From: Halocaridina rubra
Lineage: Eukaryota; Arthropoda; Malacostraca; Decapoda; Atyidae
DNA: 42,959 nucleotides
Assembly (NCBI GenBank): GCA_037179515.1
Contig: JAXCGZ010021510.1
Coordinates: forward strand, 1-42,959
Direction of reading: 5' to 3'
Part shown: positions 1 through 18,376 of the stretch, in pieces
Layout of the letters: every line of letters begins with the position of its first letter
How positions within the stretch are numbered: position 1 is the first letter of the stretch
Program-made: the position numbers and the translations under genes
The notes under the pieces: model-generated
The model's input: the letters and a program-made list of their open reading frames with translations, nothing else
The model's database searches: none
Told to the model about the DNA's origin: nothing

Positions 1-262
1 TTCAAGGACATTGTTATTTTTATATTATATTGCAAAATTATTTAAATTTCTGACGCCAATGTAGGGGCCCTGCGACTCTTCTGTCCTCCTGGAGGTGGAG
101 CCAACGTACTCAGATAAACAATCGGTTGGCAATTATAGGTATAAACAATGGAGGGGAACAGCAGTGTTGTAGTTACGACTGTTATTTATTATTCTTTTCA
201 TTCTACTAAAGTGGTTAAACAAGGCAATTCTTAAGTTAATTTAAGGATAGAACTTTTTTAAA

Positions 263-322
<60 letters not shown>

Positions 323-642
323 GCAAAATATAAATATTAATAACAAGAGTACCAGTAAGAGTAAGAATAGTAATAAGAGTAATAATAATATTAATAAAAA
401 AATTCCCATGAGAATAGGATTAATAACGACTTAAAAATAATAAAAATGATTATTATAGTTATTGCAAAATCTCATAGCCGACCGATCGCGCAGAATGATC
501 GGCCCAACGAGACCACAGGGATTAATAATAATAAGACCTTCACAAAACCTTTCAACCTTTATAAAAGTGTTTTAGAAGCATAAGAAGATACACATATTCA
601 ACGATATATAAATATCCAAGCACACATACAAATATGGCAAGA
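1..642. other. AT-rich gene-free DNA
   Basis: No gene is seen. The stretch is AT-rich with a long (TTA)n tract and scattered AAT-rich sequence (about 355-450), and runs up to the LINE 3' end that starts near 643. Confidence 0.6.
263..322. repeat. (ATT)n microsatellite
   Basis: About 20 uninterrupted copies of the trinucleotide ATT. Confidence 0.95.
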
Positions 643-918
643 TAACAGATACGGCCCTGTTGCATGATTTGTTAGAATGTCCGAAGACAAACGACTTAAG
701 GAACTGATTAAAAGCCCCAGTGCTCCAGATCATGCAGCCCAAATGGTAAAGAAGTTACTTGACAACCTGGACACCCATCTCATCACCTTGCAAACTTTCG
801 AACCACCAAGGTGATAAAACAACTCAAGAGTTTTAACCTCTAACCTGCGGGCCGTCCTTTGGACAAGGGCCCCTACCAACACAAGGTTGGCTTTAATCTC
901 AAACAACAACAACAACAA
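643..918 (+). pseudogene. 3' end of a LINE ORF2 plus its 3' UTR and (CAA)n tail
   Basis: Near 650-700 one frame reads LLHDLLECPKTNDLR, which resembles the terminal Cys/His region of LINE ORF2 proteins. After a frame shift, 700-823 reads a Pro/Leu-rich tail ending in QTFEPPR and a TGA stop. About 80 bases follow and end in TTTAATCTCAAA plus (CAA)n at about 900-917, a typical LINE 3' terminus. The copy is 5'-truncated and frame-shifted, so it is dead. The clade is not settled; an I/Jockey-like element is my guess. It abuts a second, different LINE fragment starting near 978. Confidence 0.55.
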
Positions 919-977
919 TATGCATATAAACATCCACTCATATATAAGCATGTATACGCTTACAGACATACATATAA

Positions 978-1590
978 ATGGCATAGTAAGGGCAGCATAT
1001 GCATTCTTATCAAATGTAAGGGTAGCCTTCAGGCACATGGACAAGGAAATGTTCAGAAATATTTATGTAACCTATGTGAGGCCAAAACTCGAATATGCAG
1101 CCCCCTTTTGGAATCCGCACTTGAAAAAGCACATAGCTAAGCTTGAAAAAGTTCAAAGACATACCACGAAACTGGTGCCAGAAATACGCAATCTCAGTTA
1201 TGATGAGAGGCTGAGGGAATTAGACTTACCATCACTCGAAGCTAGAAGAGTGAGGGGGGATATGGTGACAGTCTTTAAATTCCTTCATGGTTATGATAGA
1301 GTGGATAGGGATCGATATTTTGATATGGCTGGCTCTAGAACTCGAGGTCATAGTTTGAAGCTTCGTAAGAAAACTTCTTCGCAGGATGTAAGGAAATACT
1401 TTTTCAGTGTAAGAGTAGTTGATAATTGGAATTGGCTAAGCGAGGAGGTAGTTAATGCTATCTCAATCCATAGTTTTAAGGACAGGTATGATAAGTATGA
1501 CTAAGTATAAAATGGAACCGATCAGGAGACGGGAAGATACGAGCTTTGGGCTCTTTCCCGTAAACACAATTAGGTAATCACAGATAAGGC
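978..1590 (+). pseudogene. CR1/Jockey-group LINE: reverse transcriptase C-terminus and 3' tail
   Basis: An open frame to the stop at 1502-1504 encodes about 175 residues of the region C-terminal to the RT catalytic domain of a CR1/L2/Rex-like LINE. Landmarks are YVRPKLEYAAPFWNP, LEKVQRHTTKLVPE, LSYDERLRELDLPSLE, RGDMVTVFKFLHG, TRGHSLKLRKK, VVDNWNWLSEEVV and SFKDRYD. The RT core and endonuclease are missing, so this is a 5'-truncated copy. The 3' tail (1505-1590, starting AGTATAAAATGGAACCGATC) recurs as a fragment at 10880-10955, which supports a shared family 3' UTR. No function is expected. Confidence 0.85.
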
Positions 1591-2447
1591 ATAGACATAC
1601 ATAGGAATATATATACTCACAAATACCTATATATGATTATATATACTGTAGCATATATAGACGTATGATATGACAAAGTAGTGTTTATGGTTAGGAAGGG
1701 CTGCTATCGCGGTAAATCTTTAAAACAATGCAAGATGAACGTAGTCGCCCTTGAGTCCTTCATCCGCTCTAATGCAGACATACAGTATACTTAAGGTATA
1801 CAGACTGGTATACCTAGTATACGTGCAGGGGTATACATATTCTTCATCTAAACATACGGATTCGCCTCCAATGAGAGTGGCTATTCTCTGGTGGTACACC
1901 CCCCCCCTTCCGCCAAGAGAGGCTAGATGAGGGAGGGGAAGAGAGTAACAGACGATAGAAGTAGAATTATAGGGAGAAAATTATAAGTATATTTATAAAT
2001 ATTCATGCTACATAATATACTTCATATTCATGAAATGCAATTCTTTCTCTCTCGTCCTTTTTTTTTATTTTTATTTTATTTTTTTATAATACATCAGAAT
2101 TTTACATACAGATATCGTCATGTAAGAACATATACACACATATAAAGTAATGTGCACATATACTATTACTGATATAGTGGGGAAATCATTCTCCATCAGG
2201 AATGGCCATTAAATTGCCATCAATTAAACGTAAAGATTCCTAAATTAGGGCAGGGTAGTAGACTTCCAATTAAGGCAAATTTTCTCTGATAATTTACAGA
2301 TACGTTGGTTGATGGGGGAAATTTTGAGTGGTGTGTGTATTTCCTGCATCCACTAAATATAAGTTTTTTTTTTTCTAGATAGAATACCCCTTAGATGTTT
2401 GTTCTCGACAGATTTTAATCCACTCATATTAGATTTGGACATTATGC
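1591..2447. other. Gene-free DNA with a GTATAC cluster
   Basis: No coding signal is seen. It holds several copies of the palindrome GTATAC within about 1785-1840, a C-run near 1900 and AT-rich sequence with T-runs (2055-2090). Confidence 0.5.
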
Positions 2448-2680
2448 ACAGTGTGGTATAGTAGTTACCGTGGCTCAAGCGGTACCGTCCGCGACTTTGA
2501 GGCGTCAGGTCGAGGGTTCGCGCCCCGTCACGGTCTGAGGTTAGCAAGGGCATGCACTCAGGGTAACGATTACATCTACCAAAACAAGTCCTTAGCAAGA
2601 AGGCAACCGTCCTAGCCCTTGGTACAAAAAAGGAAGTCTGTGACGTAAAACAGGAACCAACCATGAACAGTGTGGTATAG
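2448..2680 (+). mobile_element. SINE-1 copy 1 (tRNA-derived) with 14-bp target-site duplication
   Basis: The element (2462-2666, about 205 bp) is bracketed by the perfect direct repeat acagtgtggtatag (2448-2461 and 2667-2680). Its head carries an A-box-like GTGGCTCAAGCGG and a B-box-like GGGTTCGCGCCCC, as in Pol III promoters of tRNA-derived SINEs. The body holds CACTCAGGGTAACGATTAC, then GCAAGAAGGCA, and ends near GTGACGTAAAACAGGAACC. There is no poly(A) or microsatellite tail. The same family recurs at 19232-19423, 21010-21205 and 30261-30395. Confidence 0.9.
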
Positions 2681-3766
2681 GTGGATGGATTAATATAGAT
2701 CGAACTATCGTTTTATATAATGTCAGTCGATTGTTCATTTTTAATAATTTAAATCTCACAATGGAACTATGAAATCAACAAAATGCTTATTTTACTTCAT
2801 GACTTTTGCATAAAAACCATTTGGACCATCTGAAGAATCTCCACCCCGTGAGATCCCACCTGAAGAGTTGTCACCTAACCTACAACACTTGAAGAATTGT
2901 CATTCCAAATCACAGTGCATTTAAAATTCAAAATGATATATGTACAAAACTTTATATAATTCACTAACCAAACTTAACCTAACCTAAGCTAGACTAGCTT
3001 AGTTAAGTACCAAAGGTTACTTTAATAGGTGTTCACCTGCATATAGTAAGAGTCGACTAAATGGGGTGGAACGAGGGGCCTTGGGAGTAACCTCCTCTGT
3101 ATTTTCTCTTCCCAAAGAGTCAGAGTATATTGCCTTGACTCAGCCACTTTCCTTATAGGGGGAAAATGGCTCATGTATATGGATAGATGATGCCTGAAAA
3201 GTTTCTCTATACAGAGAACGGAACTTTCTGGAATATTCATGTAATGATCGGTTTCTGGAAAAAGGTAAACACTTCGTACATAAATTCTACTTTTTGGAAT
3301 TAGAGTACGAAATAAGTTTTACAAAATTATATATATTTCTCATAAATAACTTTAGTGCAAAACAAAACAAATATAACTCATTATCCCAATTTAAGGTATA
3401 TATTTGAAAACTAATTTTTGTGTAATATATAATTAAAATACTTAAAAAGATGTTTTTTTGCAATTTGAGAATATTAAAAAGGAATGTTAAATTTAATTAG
3501 CACTTTTACTGATAATAATAATAGTTAATTAATAAAAATATTATTTATAATTAAAATAAGAGGAAACATAAAGGTAAAAACTACTTTGTACTTTCATTTA
3601 TTTTAAAATTATGATCAATATGAGAGTCTTTATCTTTCTTCTTTCTAATTTCCAAAGGTAGAACTGCACCAGAACCACAGGTCTTTGCAGTCTGCAATAG
3701 AGACCGCACGCGTTCGGTGGAAGTTAGTGGAGCGTTAGTTCTTAGACATTTTTTTTCCCTCTAGTA
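2681..3766. other. AHSA1 upstream region
   Basis: No gene is seen. The distal part is AT-rich and includes CTTAACCTAACCTAA near 2970 and a repeat-C fragment at 3060-3190. The 130 bases before the AHSA1 start are less AT-rich, hold a few CpGs (GACCGCACGCGTTCGG near 3702) and probably include the promoter and 5' UTR. I see no clear TATA box or heat-shock element. Confidence 0.45.
3060..3190 (+). repeat. Dispersed repeat C, fragment
   Basis: It contains TTGACTCAGCCACTTTCC, then TATAGGGGGAAAATGGC and ATGTATAT, matching the core of repeat C seen at 5140-5300, 6722-6842 and 13961-14095. Confidence 0.5.
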
Positions 3767-11613
<7,847 letters not shown>

Positions 11614-12833
11614 AAGCTGCTCTGCCTTAAGCAAACCGCCTATGTTAATTTCTCGTCCCATTCAGTTATCAGCTTCAAGAAGCTTTTTCCATATCTCTGA
11701 GGCTAGACACGGGAGTATAACCATTAAATTTCACATTATTTTCATTACATTGCTTAAACTTATCAGGATCTTGTATAGATGAGTAACCCCAGGACCCCAT
11801 GTAAAATTAAATAAACCCATTAAGAGTTAGGCTAGGTTAAGCTTGATGAGGTTATATAAGAGTAACCCCCAGAACCCCATGTAAGGTTAAATAACCTCTT
11901 AAATTATTAGGTTAGGTTAGACTAGATGAGGTTAAAAGTGAATAACCTCCAGCACTCCATGTAACTTAAATAACCCCATAAATTGATAGGTTAGGTCAGA
12001 TGACTTGTCATGTAATTATAAATAACATTAGAGCATCCTCTGGTCACTCATTACAAGGTCCTTTTCATTTCCCAGTGGCTTGTTATGATAGCAATGCTTA
12101 AATTAATCTGTGTCTATTCCATCCATTTTGCTGCTCTCACTATCATTATTTATACCAGATACTTTATATTTATTATTAGTTTAAATTCAAGCTAAATATG
12201 TATATTGAATTCTCTTGCCACCCGTGCAATATTTAGGAAAAGATAATACTAAAGCTGTTATTGTTTCGTTTATATTAGTCAATGCTGGATGCTATATTCA
12301 TAACTGTTTGACATGTAATGTGTAAAGGAATTCGCCTTTAAAGACCACTGTTAAGTTTTTGCTGTTGTAAACAGGTTCACAATTCAGTGTCACATAATTC
12401 TGGAGGAATCAAGTTCTGTCAATCATCAAATAGTTTTAATGAACATTGCTTGAAATGTTAGATGTTTTTGTACTCGAGAAACTCGTTTTTACCTCCTGAC
12501 AAAATCATTTGTGTCTTCTTTCACTACACCAATTCCCACTTCTGTTTGGGATTAAGGATTCCTGAGTAGGTTCATTCATAGTCTTGGCTTTACGTTTGAT
12601 CATCTCTTCGTCTTTTCTCCCTTATATCCTCGTACATTCAATCCATCCCCTTTCATTCCGGCCCTCTTTTCCTTCTACCCTCAGTTTACATCCCCATCAC
12701 TGTCTTACCAGTGCTGTCTCCTTTCTAACACTCCTTGAAATTTCTATTAACTTTGTTTCTCTTAAGTTTTTCAACCTAATCTTTCTCTCTTTCCTCTGTT
12801 TTAGAAATAGATAACAGTCAGTAATGAAATAAA
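11614..12833 (+). other. AHSA1 3' UTR and downstream DNA
   Basis: No further gene is seen. The 1.2 kb after the stop holds a three-unit tandem repeat (11778-12003). Candidate poly(A) signals AATAAA lie near 11809 and at 12828-12833. Which one is used cannot be told from sequence; the later one fits a long vertebrate-like UTR. Confidence 0.45.
11778..12003 (+). repeat. Three-copy tandem repeat in AHSA1 3' UTR
   Basis: Units start at about 11778, 11844 and 11925. Each reads GATGAG..., AGTAACCCCCAG-like, CCCATGTAA..., TTAAATAACC..., then a TTAGGTTAGGTTAG-like tract. Unit lengths are about 66, 81 and 79 bases, so the array has diverged. Confidence 0.75.
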
Positions 12834-13671
12834 GGTTAGTAATTTTTGCAGATATTTTAAGGATATTATGTGAAATTAAAACAGAAATAAACGCTATTAT
12901 AAGATACTGTCTTATCTGTACCGTATTTAGGGACTATAAATTGTTTTTTTCTCGCATGTTTTTAGATAAATTTACTACACATTCACTTTCACTGAAAGGA
13001 AAGATTTTTGTAATATGGTCATATGCTTGGTGATAAAGAAGTTTATATTGAGGCATATCAAGATTGGTTAAAAGAGGAAAAAGTAAGCTATAGAAAACTT
13101 ACTGTGTTTGAGATGAAGTGCCTTATAGTATGTGAGATAGCTAAACGAGAAGTATGGCAACAGGAAAAGTATAATGAAGAGATTTGAACAGAGATGGCTA
13201 AGCTGATTTGACCACCTGGAAAGAATGGATAGAGTAATGAAACGGACTTAAAGATGCCATATATCTGGCATTCAGAAATCAGATATAAGCACAGGGTGTG
13301 AATCCTTATCTAGGGGAGGCCTTGACATTCAGGAAGGAAAGAAAAATGCACAAGATAAAAGTGAAAAGGAGAGTATATCTTAACACCTACCTGGTTTATG
13401 CTGCAAAGGCATGGGTAAACTAGGGGGAAATTGATGCCTGGGTTTAGACTTAGATTCATACATGTACAATGGCTGTATTCTCCCCTTGTAAGGGGGTGGC
13501 TCAGAGCACTCAAATTTTTTCTCTTTTTAGTTGTGCCCACCCCTCTGACTTGTGAAAGGGAATAAAGAATTATGCTCTTGCACAATATGTGTAATTACTG
13601 GAAGTGTTAAAGGGATAAGGAAATAATGCTGACTTTATAGTGGATGGAATACAACTGAATATGGTTGGTGT
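12834..13671. other. Intergenic DNA with weak LINE remnants
   Basis: No gene is seen. On the + strand 13187-13250 reads RWLS, a stop, then FDHLERMDRVMKRT, reminiscent of the RWFGHxERMxxxRxxKR tail of RTE-like LINEs. It is too short to be sure. A minus-strand repeat-C core lies at 13470-13520. Confidence 0.35.
13470..13520 (-). repeat. Dispersed repeat C core, inverted
   Basis: TTCTCCCCTTGTAAGGGGGT followed by GGCTCAGAGCAC is the reverse complement of the repeat C core (GCCACCCCCTTACAAGGGG). Confidence 0.45.
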
Positions 13672-13830
13672 ACAGCAGTGTAGCGGTTACAGCACTTGAT
13701 TTGGTAGGTGACAGACCCATGATCAATCCCACCGTGGTGAGTTAGGAAGGAAATCCAGCCTTAATTTCTCAGCTCCGGTCTGTCTGTGTCCACTCCCAAA
13801 ACGGGGATTGATTGTGACACAAAAATAAAT
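13672..13830 (+). repeat. SINE-like repeat D, full-length-looking copy
   Basis: Head TGTAGCGGTTACAGCACTTG with GACCCATGATCAATCCCACC, then body GGAAATCCAGCCTTAATTTC, GGTCTGTCTGTGTCCACTCC and CGGGGATTGATTGTGACAC. The order matches 4615-4775 and 6183-6335. Confidence 0.65.
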
Positions 13831-13960
13831 AGAAACTGCTGTTTCACATCTTTGTTGCAATGGTAGAGACTTTCTTAAGAAAAAAGAATAATTTACTGAG
13901 ATATAACATGATATCAAGAACATTACCTGCTATGTCCTTGAGTCTTACCCGCTTACCCTG

Positions 13961-14095
13961 TGCCCAAGGAGTGAAGTTGGCCCTTTATCCCCAAGAAGCT
14001 AAGAGGAGTGATCAAGGTAAATTAGTTTCTGATGTATGTGTGCTTTGACTCGGCCACCCCCATACAAAGGTGACTGCAGCCACTGTATATATGTA
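13961..14095 (+). repeat. Dispersed repeat C, long copy
   Basis: GCCCTTTATCCCCAAGAAGC, TAAGAGGAGTGATCAAGGTA, GATGTATGTGTGCTTTGACT and CGGCCACCCCCATACAAAGG match 5140-5300 in order. Confidence 0.65.
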
Positions 14096-14657
14096 AGAAG
14101 AATATTGTACTATTAAACTTAATAGAAAAAATATGATTTCGAGCACACCATATTGATGTTTTTATTAAAATGGCTATATTTACAATTAAGGAACACTAGA
14201 TTGGAATTAGAATTTTTTTCTGAAAATGCATGACTATTGTCATTGAAAATTAGTTTGTTTTAATTGATAACACTAATGCATATAGGCAGCTGTATGGCAA
14301 AAATATACCTTTTATGACTCCATCAAGTTATGGCTACTGTTTTTTAAGATGTAATTAGCAGGGATGTTCATGATTCTTATTAATCATATACATTTTCATA
14401 TATAAGTTGTGTCTCATTATGCACAGTTGTAAATAGTGCAGTTTTGAATATACTGTACACTACACAGGAAATATTAACAAAAAAGTACTATTTCATGAAA
14501 TTTTCCTCCTGAAAATACATTGTAGTAACTATAATTTTGACATTACATAAATTTCTATTTGTATCTTAAAAATTTTAAATAATATGCAGTAATACAGGCA
14601 AAATTCAAAGTATGCAGGAGGTTGGGAATTGCTTATATACCAAGTGTAGAGACACAT
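14096..14657. other. AT-rich intergenic DNA
   Basis: No gene or recognisable repeat is seen. Confidence 0.4.
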
Positions 14658-15026
14658 CCTTTAGGGTACGGCCACACCAGATGCGACGAGCGGGGAGGTA
14701 GCATGGAGCAATGAGCAACGAGATCAGCGTCATCGCGATGCCTGTCCAAATAGGAATCGTCAGCGTTTTGCTCGGCAGACAGTCACAAGTCGTCTGTTGG
14801 TGCAGTCCCCACTGAAGAGAATGATGAAAATATCCAGGGATATCGCTAGGCAGTGTGTGTCATTTTGGAACAAGCTGCATGGCGTAGCATCAAGCAAGGA
14901 GGGTAAGCTGAGCGACAAACCTCCCCGCTCATCCATTGTAGCCACCCACGTAAAATTTAATGACTTTCATCATGTCGCGTCATCCCTCCCCGCTCGTCGC
15001 GTCTAGTGTGGCCGTATCCTAAGGGT
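14658..15026. mobile_element. MITE with ~41-bp terminal inverted repeats
   Basis: The left end reads CCTTTAGGGTACGGCCACAC, then CAGATGCGACGAGCGGGGAG. The right end, reverse-complemented, reads CCCTTAGGATACGGCCACAC, then TAGACGCGACGAGCGGGGAG; about five mismatches over 41 bases. The interior is GC-richer than the flanks and has no transposase. If the TIR begins at GGGTACGG, a TA dinucleotide lies on both sides (14662-14663, 15020-15021), as a 2-bp target duplication would. The TACGGCCACAC-type end recalls IS4EU/ISL2EU or PIF-Harbinger elements, but the superfamily is not settled. Confidence 0.85.
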
Positions 15027-15640
15027 TTTGACTGCAGGCAGGTTTTACTTACACCGGAAGTGGTAGAACCAAGTAACAGAGTAAGATGAGGGACAGCAGA
15101 ATTTTTATAAATTAGTACAGCATATATTGCTCTCTCCATTTTTGTTCGGGTGTGGCAACCCTAATGACTTTAGCAGTATATGGTATCATGTTGAAAAGAA
15201 AATGTAATAATTACGGAATATTTACTAAGTAAGCCCACTTTTTTCTGAAAACACATGATCTTCTTTAGTGTTCTTTTGGCAGATATTTGTTTTATTGTAA
15301 AATTACTTTCGCACAGTTTTGGCCACCCCTGCAGGCTTCAGAGAGAGATGACAATGTTGACATATTTTTTTTTTTAATTAAACAAGTGTATATTTATTAC
15401 ACTATGGTTCCATTTTTATTGTACTTGGTTTTATTAAAAATATATTTTCAAGTGAGATTAAGTATGTAATGTAATTTACTGAATTTTTAATTTTTATCTC
15501 AATGTCATATATATTGAAGCTTCTGTAATGCAATGTAATATTCTTCTCATACGCAATCATTTATTTGAAAAGTAGATTGGTAATTTGTTTTCTTCAGTTT
15601 CCTTCATATAGTTAAGGATGAGTACCAGAGTATTCCATGA
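15027..15640. other. AT-rich intergenic DNA
   Basis: No gene or recognisable repeat is seen apart from T-runs. Confidence 0.4.
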
Positions 15641-15761
15641 TTGTAGATACCCCTTTTAAAGTTGAAGAGTTCTCTTTTAAAGTCGTAGGTACCCTTTTTA
15701 AAGTTGTAGGTACCCTTTTCAAAGGTGTTGATACTCTTTAAATTTGTAGGAACCCTTTTAA
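15641..15761. repeat. Short tandem array, ~24-bp unit, about five copies
   Basis: Units follow the pattern GTAGGTACCCTTTTTAAAGT. The third and fourth are most alike, the first, second and fifth more diverged. Confidence 0.75.
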
Positions 15762-16004
15762 ATGCTATTTATATGTCTTCATCATTCTTGCATTGCTACA
15801 TATACCATTCTTCATCTTAGTAGTCTTAATTTACTACCATTTTCTTTGTACATGTACATATTACATATTAAGTACTCAACAATAGCTGGTGCTGTTTGTC
15901 ATGTCTTTTTACATATTTCAATTATTATTTTGACCTGTCTCTTCTCTGAGTATACTGCTTTCCTTACGGGGTGTTTTTTCCACCCTTCTCTCCAGACTGC
16001 AGTA

Positions 16005-16150
16005 ACTTATTGGTTAGAGCACTAATTGGAAAATGATATCCTCATGTTTGAACCCACCTCTTGATGTTAAGAAGAACATTCAATATTAATTCTCTAGCTC
16101 CAGCCCCTCTCTGCCCCCCCCGCCCATTTGAATAGTGACGTATAAAATGA
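16005..16150 (+). repeat. SINE-like repeat D
   Basis: Head TTGGTTAGAGCACTAATTGG with B-box-like TGTTTGAACCCACC, then body CATTCAATATTAATTCTCTA, GCTCCAGCCCC and GAATAGTGACGTATAAAATG. Confidence 0.55.
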
Positions 16151-17637
16151 CAAATACTATCCAGCACTTTTTATCCTTTTAACATGGAAGAGGAAATGAA
16201 GTCTTAGCTACCCATTCAATAATTAGGAATGGGAATAGTAATTTTTAACAATCAATTAATTATAATTAGGTGATTATGTCACTATACTACAGATTTGTCA
16301 CAGAAATTTATGACTATAGTCTCTACAAAAGCAATGTTCTAAAAGAAAGTTTATATAAATTATAAAATAGAGTTTGCTGAAACTGGAACAGGGGAGATGA
16401 AAATACTAAGAAGAAAAAAATGGTTCCTGCTTAGCAACAAAAAGGCTATGGTATGTATGAATGTTGTGGAGGATTTTCTATGTGTTATTACCCTTCTGTC
16501 TCATAACCCCTTAAATTCAGAAATCCTGACTCGGCTAAGGCAGAGGCCTACAAACGATCTCAAAATTAAAATCCTCTACCAATAAGATATAATTAATATT
16601 ACATGCATAGCCATACACCCAAGTGTTTTACAAGGGGGTTTATGAACTATTGATATGTGAATTACTAAATAAATTCTCCTTACCATAATACTTCCTCATA
16701 CAGAATAATAAATTTTCCAACATACATTCTACCTACGAGTCTTCTATTAAATGAGCTCATTCTATCCCTTACACGTAGTTATAAACATTGTTAGAAATAA
16801 GTTAAATCTGTACTCCTCTATCCTTGAAACCCAAATGTCGCCAGCAATCACGGGACTCCGAATAAAACTCGAATCAGTCTTCTGAGTCCACGGATCTCTA
16901 CCACGTTCTTCTACTTGAGTTACTCGTAGTGCCTCACGAGAGCAACTAATTACTCATTAACAAATTTATGAGTACTGTCAATGAACACAGTAATCATGAG
17001 AGCAACTAAAATTAACTTACAAATAAAACAAGGCACGAACTCTATCGTTCACATTTTTCATAATCATTAGAACAAAATTTCACAATGCCAATAAATATAT
17101 CGTTCATTCACCACAAGATAAATAATGTACTGACCACGTGGACAATTATAATTGCGAATAACTCTCTGTTTACACAATTAATCAACACAGTAAAAGTTTG
17201 ATTTGCAGAAAGCTTACCAAAGCAAATTTCGCTCTCGACTTCGGAGCCATACATACACTATGCATGATGAGTACTTATACATTATATAAATGAATACGTA
17301 TTCCTATGCGTAAATTTAATATAATTGGATAAGTATATGTGCATACAGTGTCTGTGAATCTACATGCATGTAATTAAACTACAATAAGCAAATTTATCAT
17401 GCAAAACAACACTTACATATGTACGTAGAAATAAACTGTCTTGAAATATATTCAAGACAATTATTAAGGAAGGCAACAGATGGTATTTATTTTAATTCTG
17501 ATAAATACTGTAAGACAGTGAAGAAAATGAAAAGGATTTATAAAAAAAATAAAACTCGGAAGTAAAAAAAAATAATTTCTATGCATCTGTGTTTTGAAAC
17601 TAGTGGATAATAACTGTAAACAAATTATATAATATTT
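16151..17637. other. AT-rich intergenic DNA
   Basis: No gene is supported. A short open frame near 16397-16585 has no recognisable motif. Confidence 0.4.
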
Positions 17638-17740
17638 GAGAGAGAGAGAGAGAGAGAGATTATTGTTTTATTTTATTAATTTATTGCGCCAAGGCGTCAG
17701 ACATTACATGAATTCTTACAAATAATGCTTCAAATGGATA

Positions 17741-17828
<88 letters not shown>
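17638..17828. repeat. Two (GA)n tracts
   Basis: Pure GA runs at 17638-17659 (11 units) and about 17743-17828 (some 43 units) are separated by 83 bases. Confidence 0.95.
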
Positions 17829-17832
<4 letters not shown>

Positions 17833-18376
17833 AATAAAATAAAAACTAATTAAACAGCGAGAAATTTTTTTTTGGTGTATGCTTACTTTCACACACCCAT
17901 TTAAGGTAACGCCTTTGCAGGCTATAAAGACTTTTTTCAGTGTAAAAATAGGTAAAGTAAGGTTCCCTAGACCCAGTATTCTAGACCTCCTATTTCAAAA
18001 TCAGAGAAAAGACCACAGATTCTAGTCCAGCTATTAAGTTAAAGTATTAATTTTTTTCTAGCATCAATACCTTGTAACAATTTTCCCACTAGTTTGATAC
18101 TTAGAGCTAAATTAAATTAAAGTACCTCGTTAAAATTACTCTTTGAATTCAAATTAATTATTAAAATGTATCTTTACATCATCACAGCGCCAGTACTTAA
18201 GTCATATTAAACCGAAGGTGGATTTTTGCTCTGTTCTCTAGTGAGGTAAAGGAAGAAGAAGAAGATTTTCAAAAAGGACCTCATTGGAATCCGAAGTTCA
18301 AAAACGTGATTAGTTACTTACCTTCCGTAGCATTACTTCCGTGTTGTCATACTTGGAAATTAAGAAATTCATCATT
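17829..18376 (+). promoter_or_regulatory. CTC1 upstream region, likely promoter and 5' UTR
   Basis: No TATA box is evident near the start. Two ETS-like CTTCCG sites (near 18321 and 18335, the second in ACTTCCG) lie 40-55 bases before the ATG. Such sites are common in promoters of housekeeping genes. This is inferred from position only. Confidence 0.3.

Noticed and set aside
2462..2530. tRNA gene
   Set aside because: A- and B-box-like motifs are present but no acceptor stem or cloverleaf closes; the unit is the head of a repeated SINE with target duplications. The same applies to the heads at 6188, 13672, 19640 and 30261.
12584..12814. Small Ser/Phe/Leu-rich gene
   Set aside because: Pyrimidine-rich DNA in the AHSA1 3' UTR region; composition explains the open frame.
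16397..16585. Small gene of 62 codons
   Set aside because: No family motif, no splice partners and composition like the surrounding AT-rich DNA.
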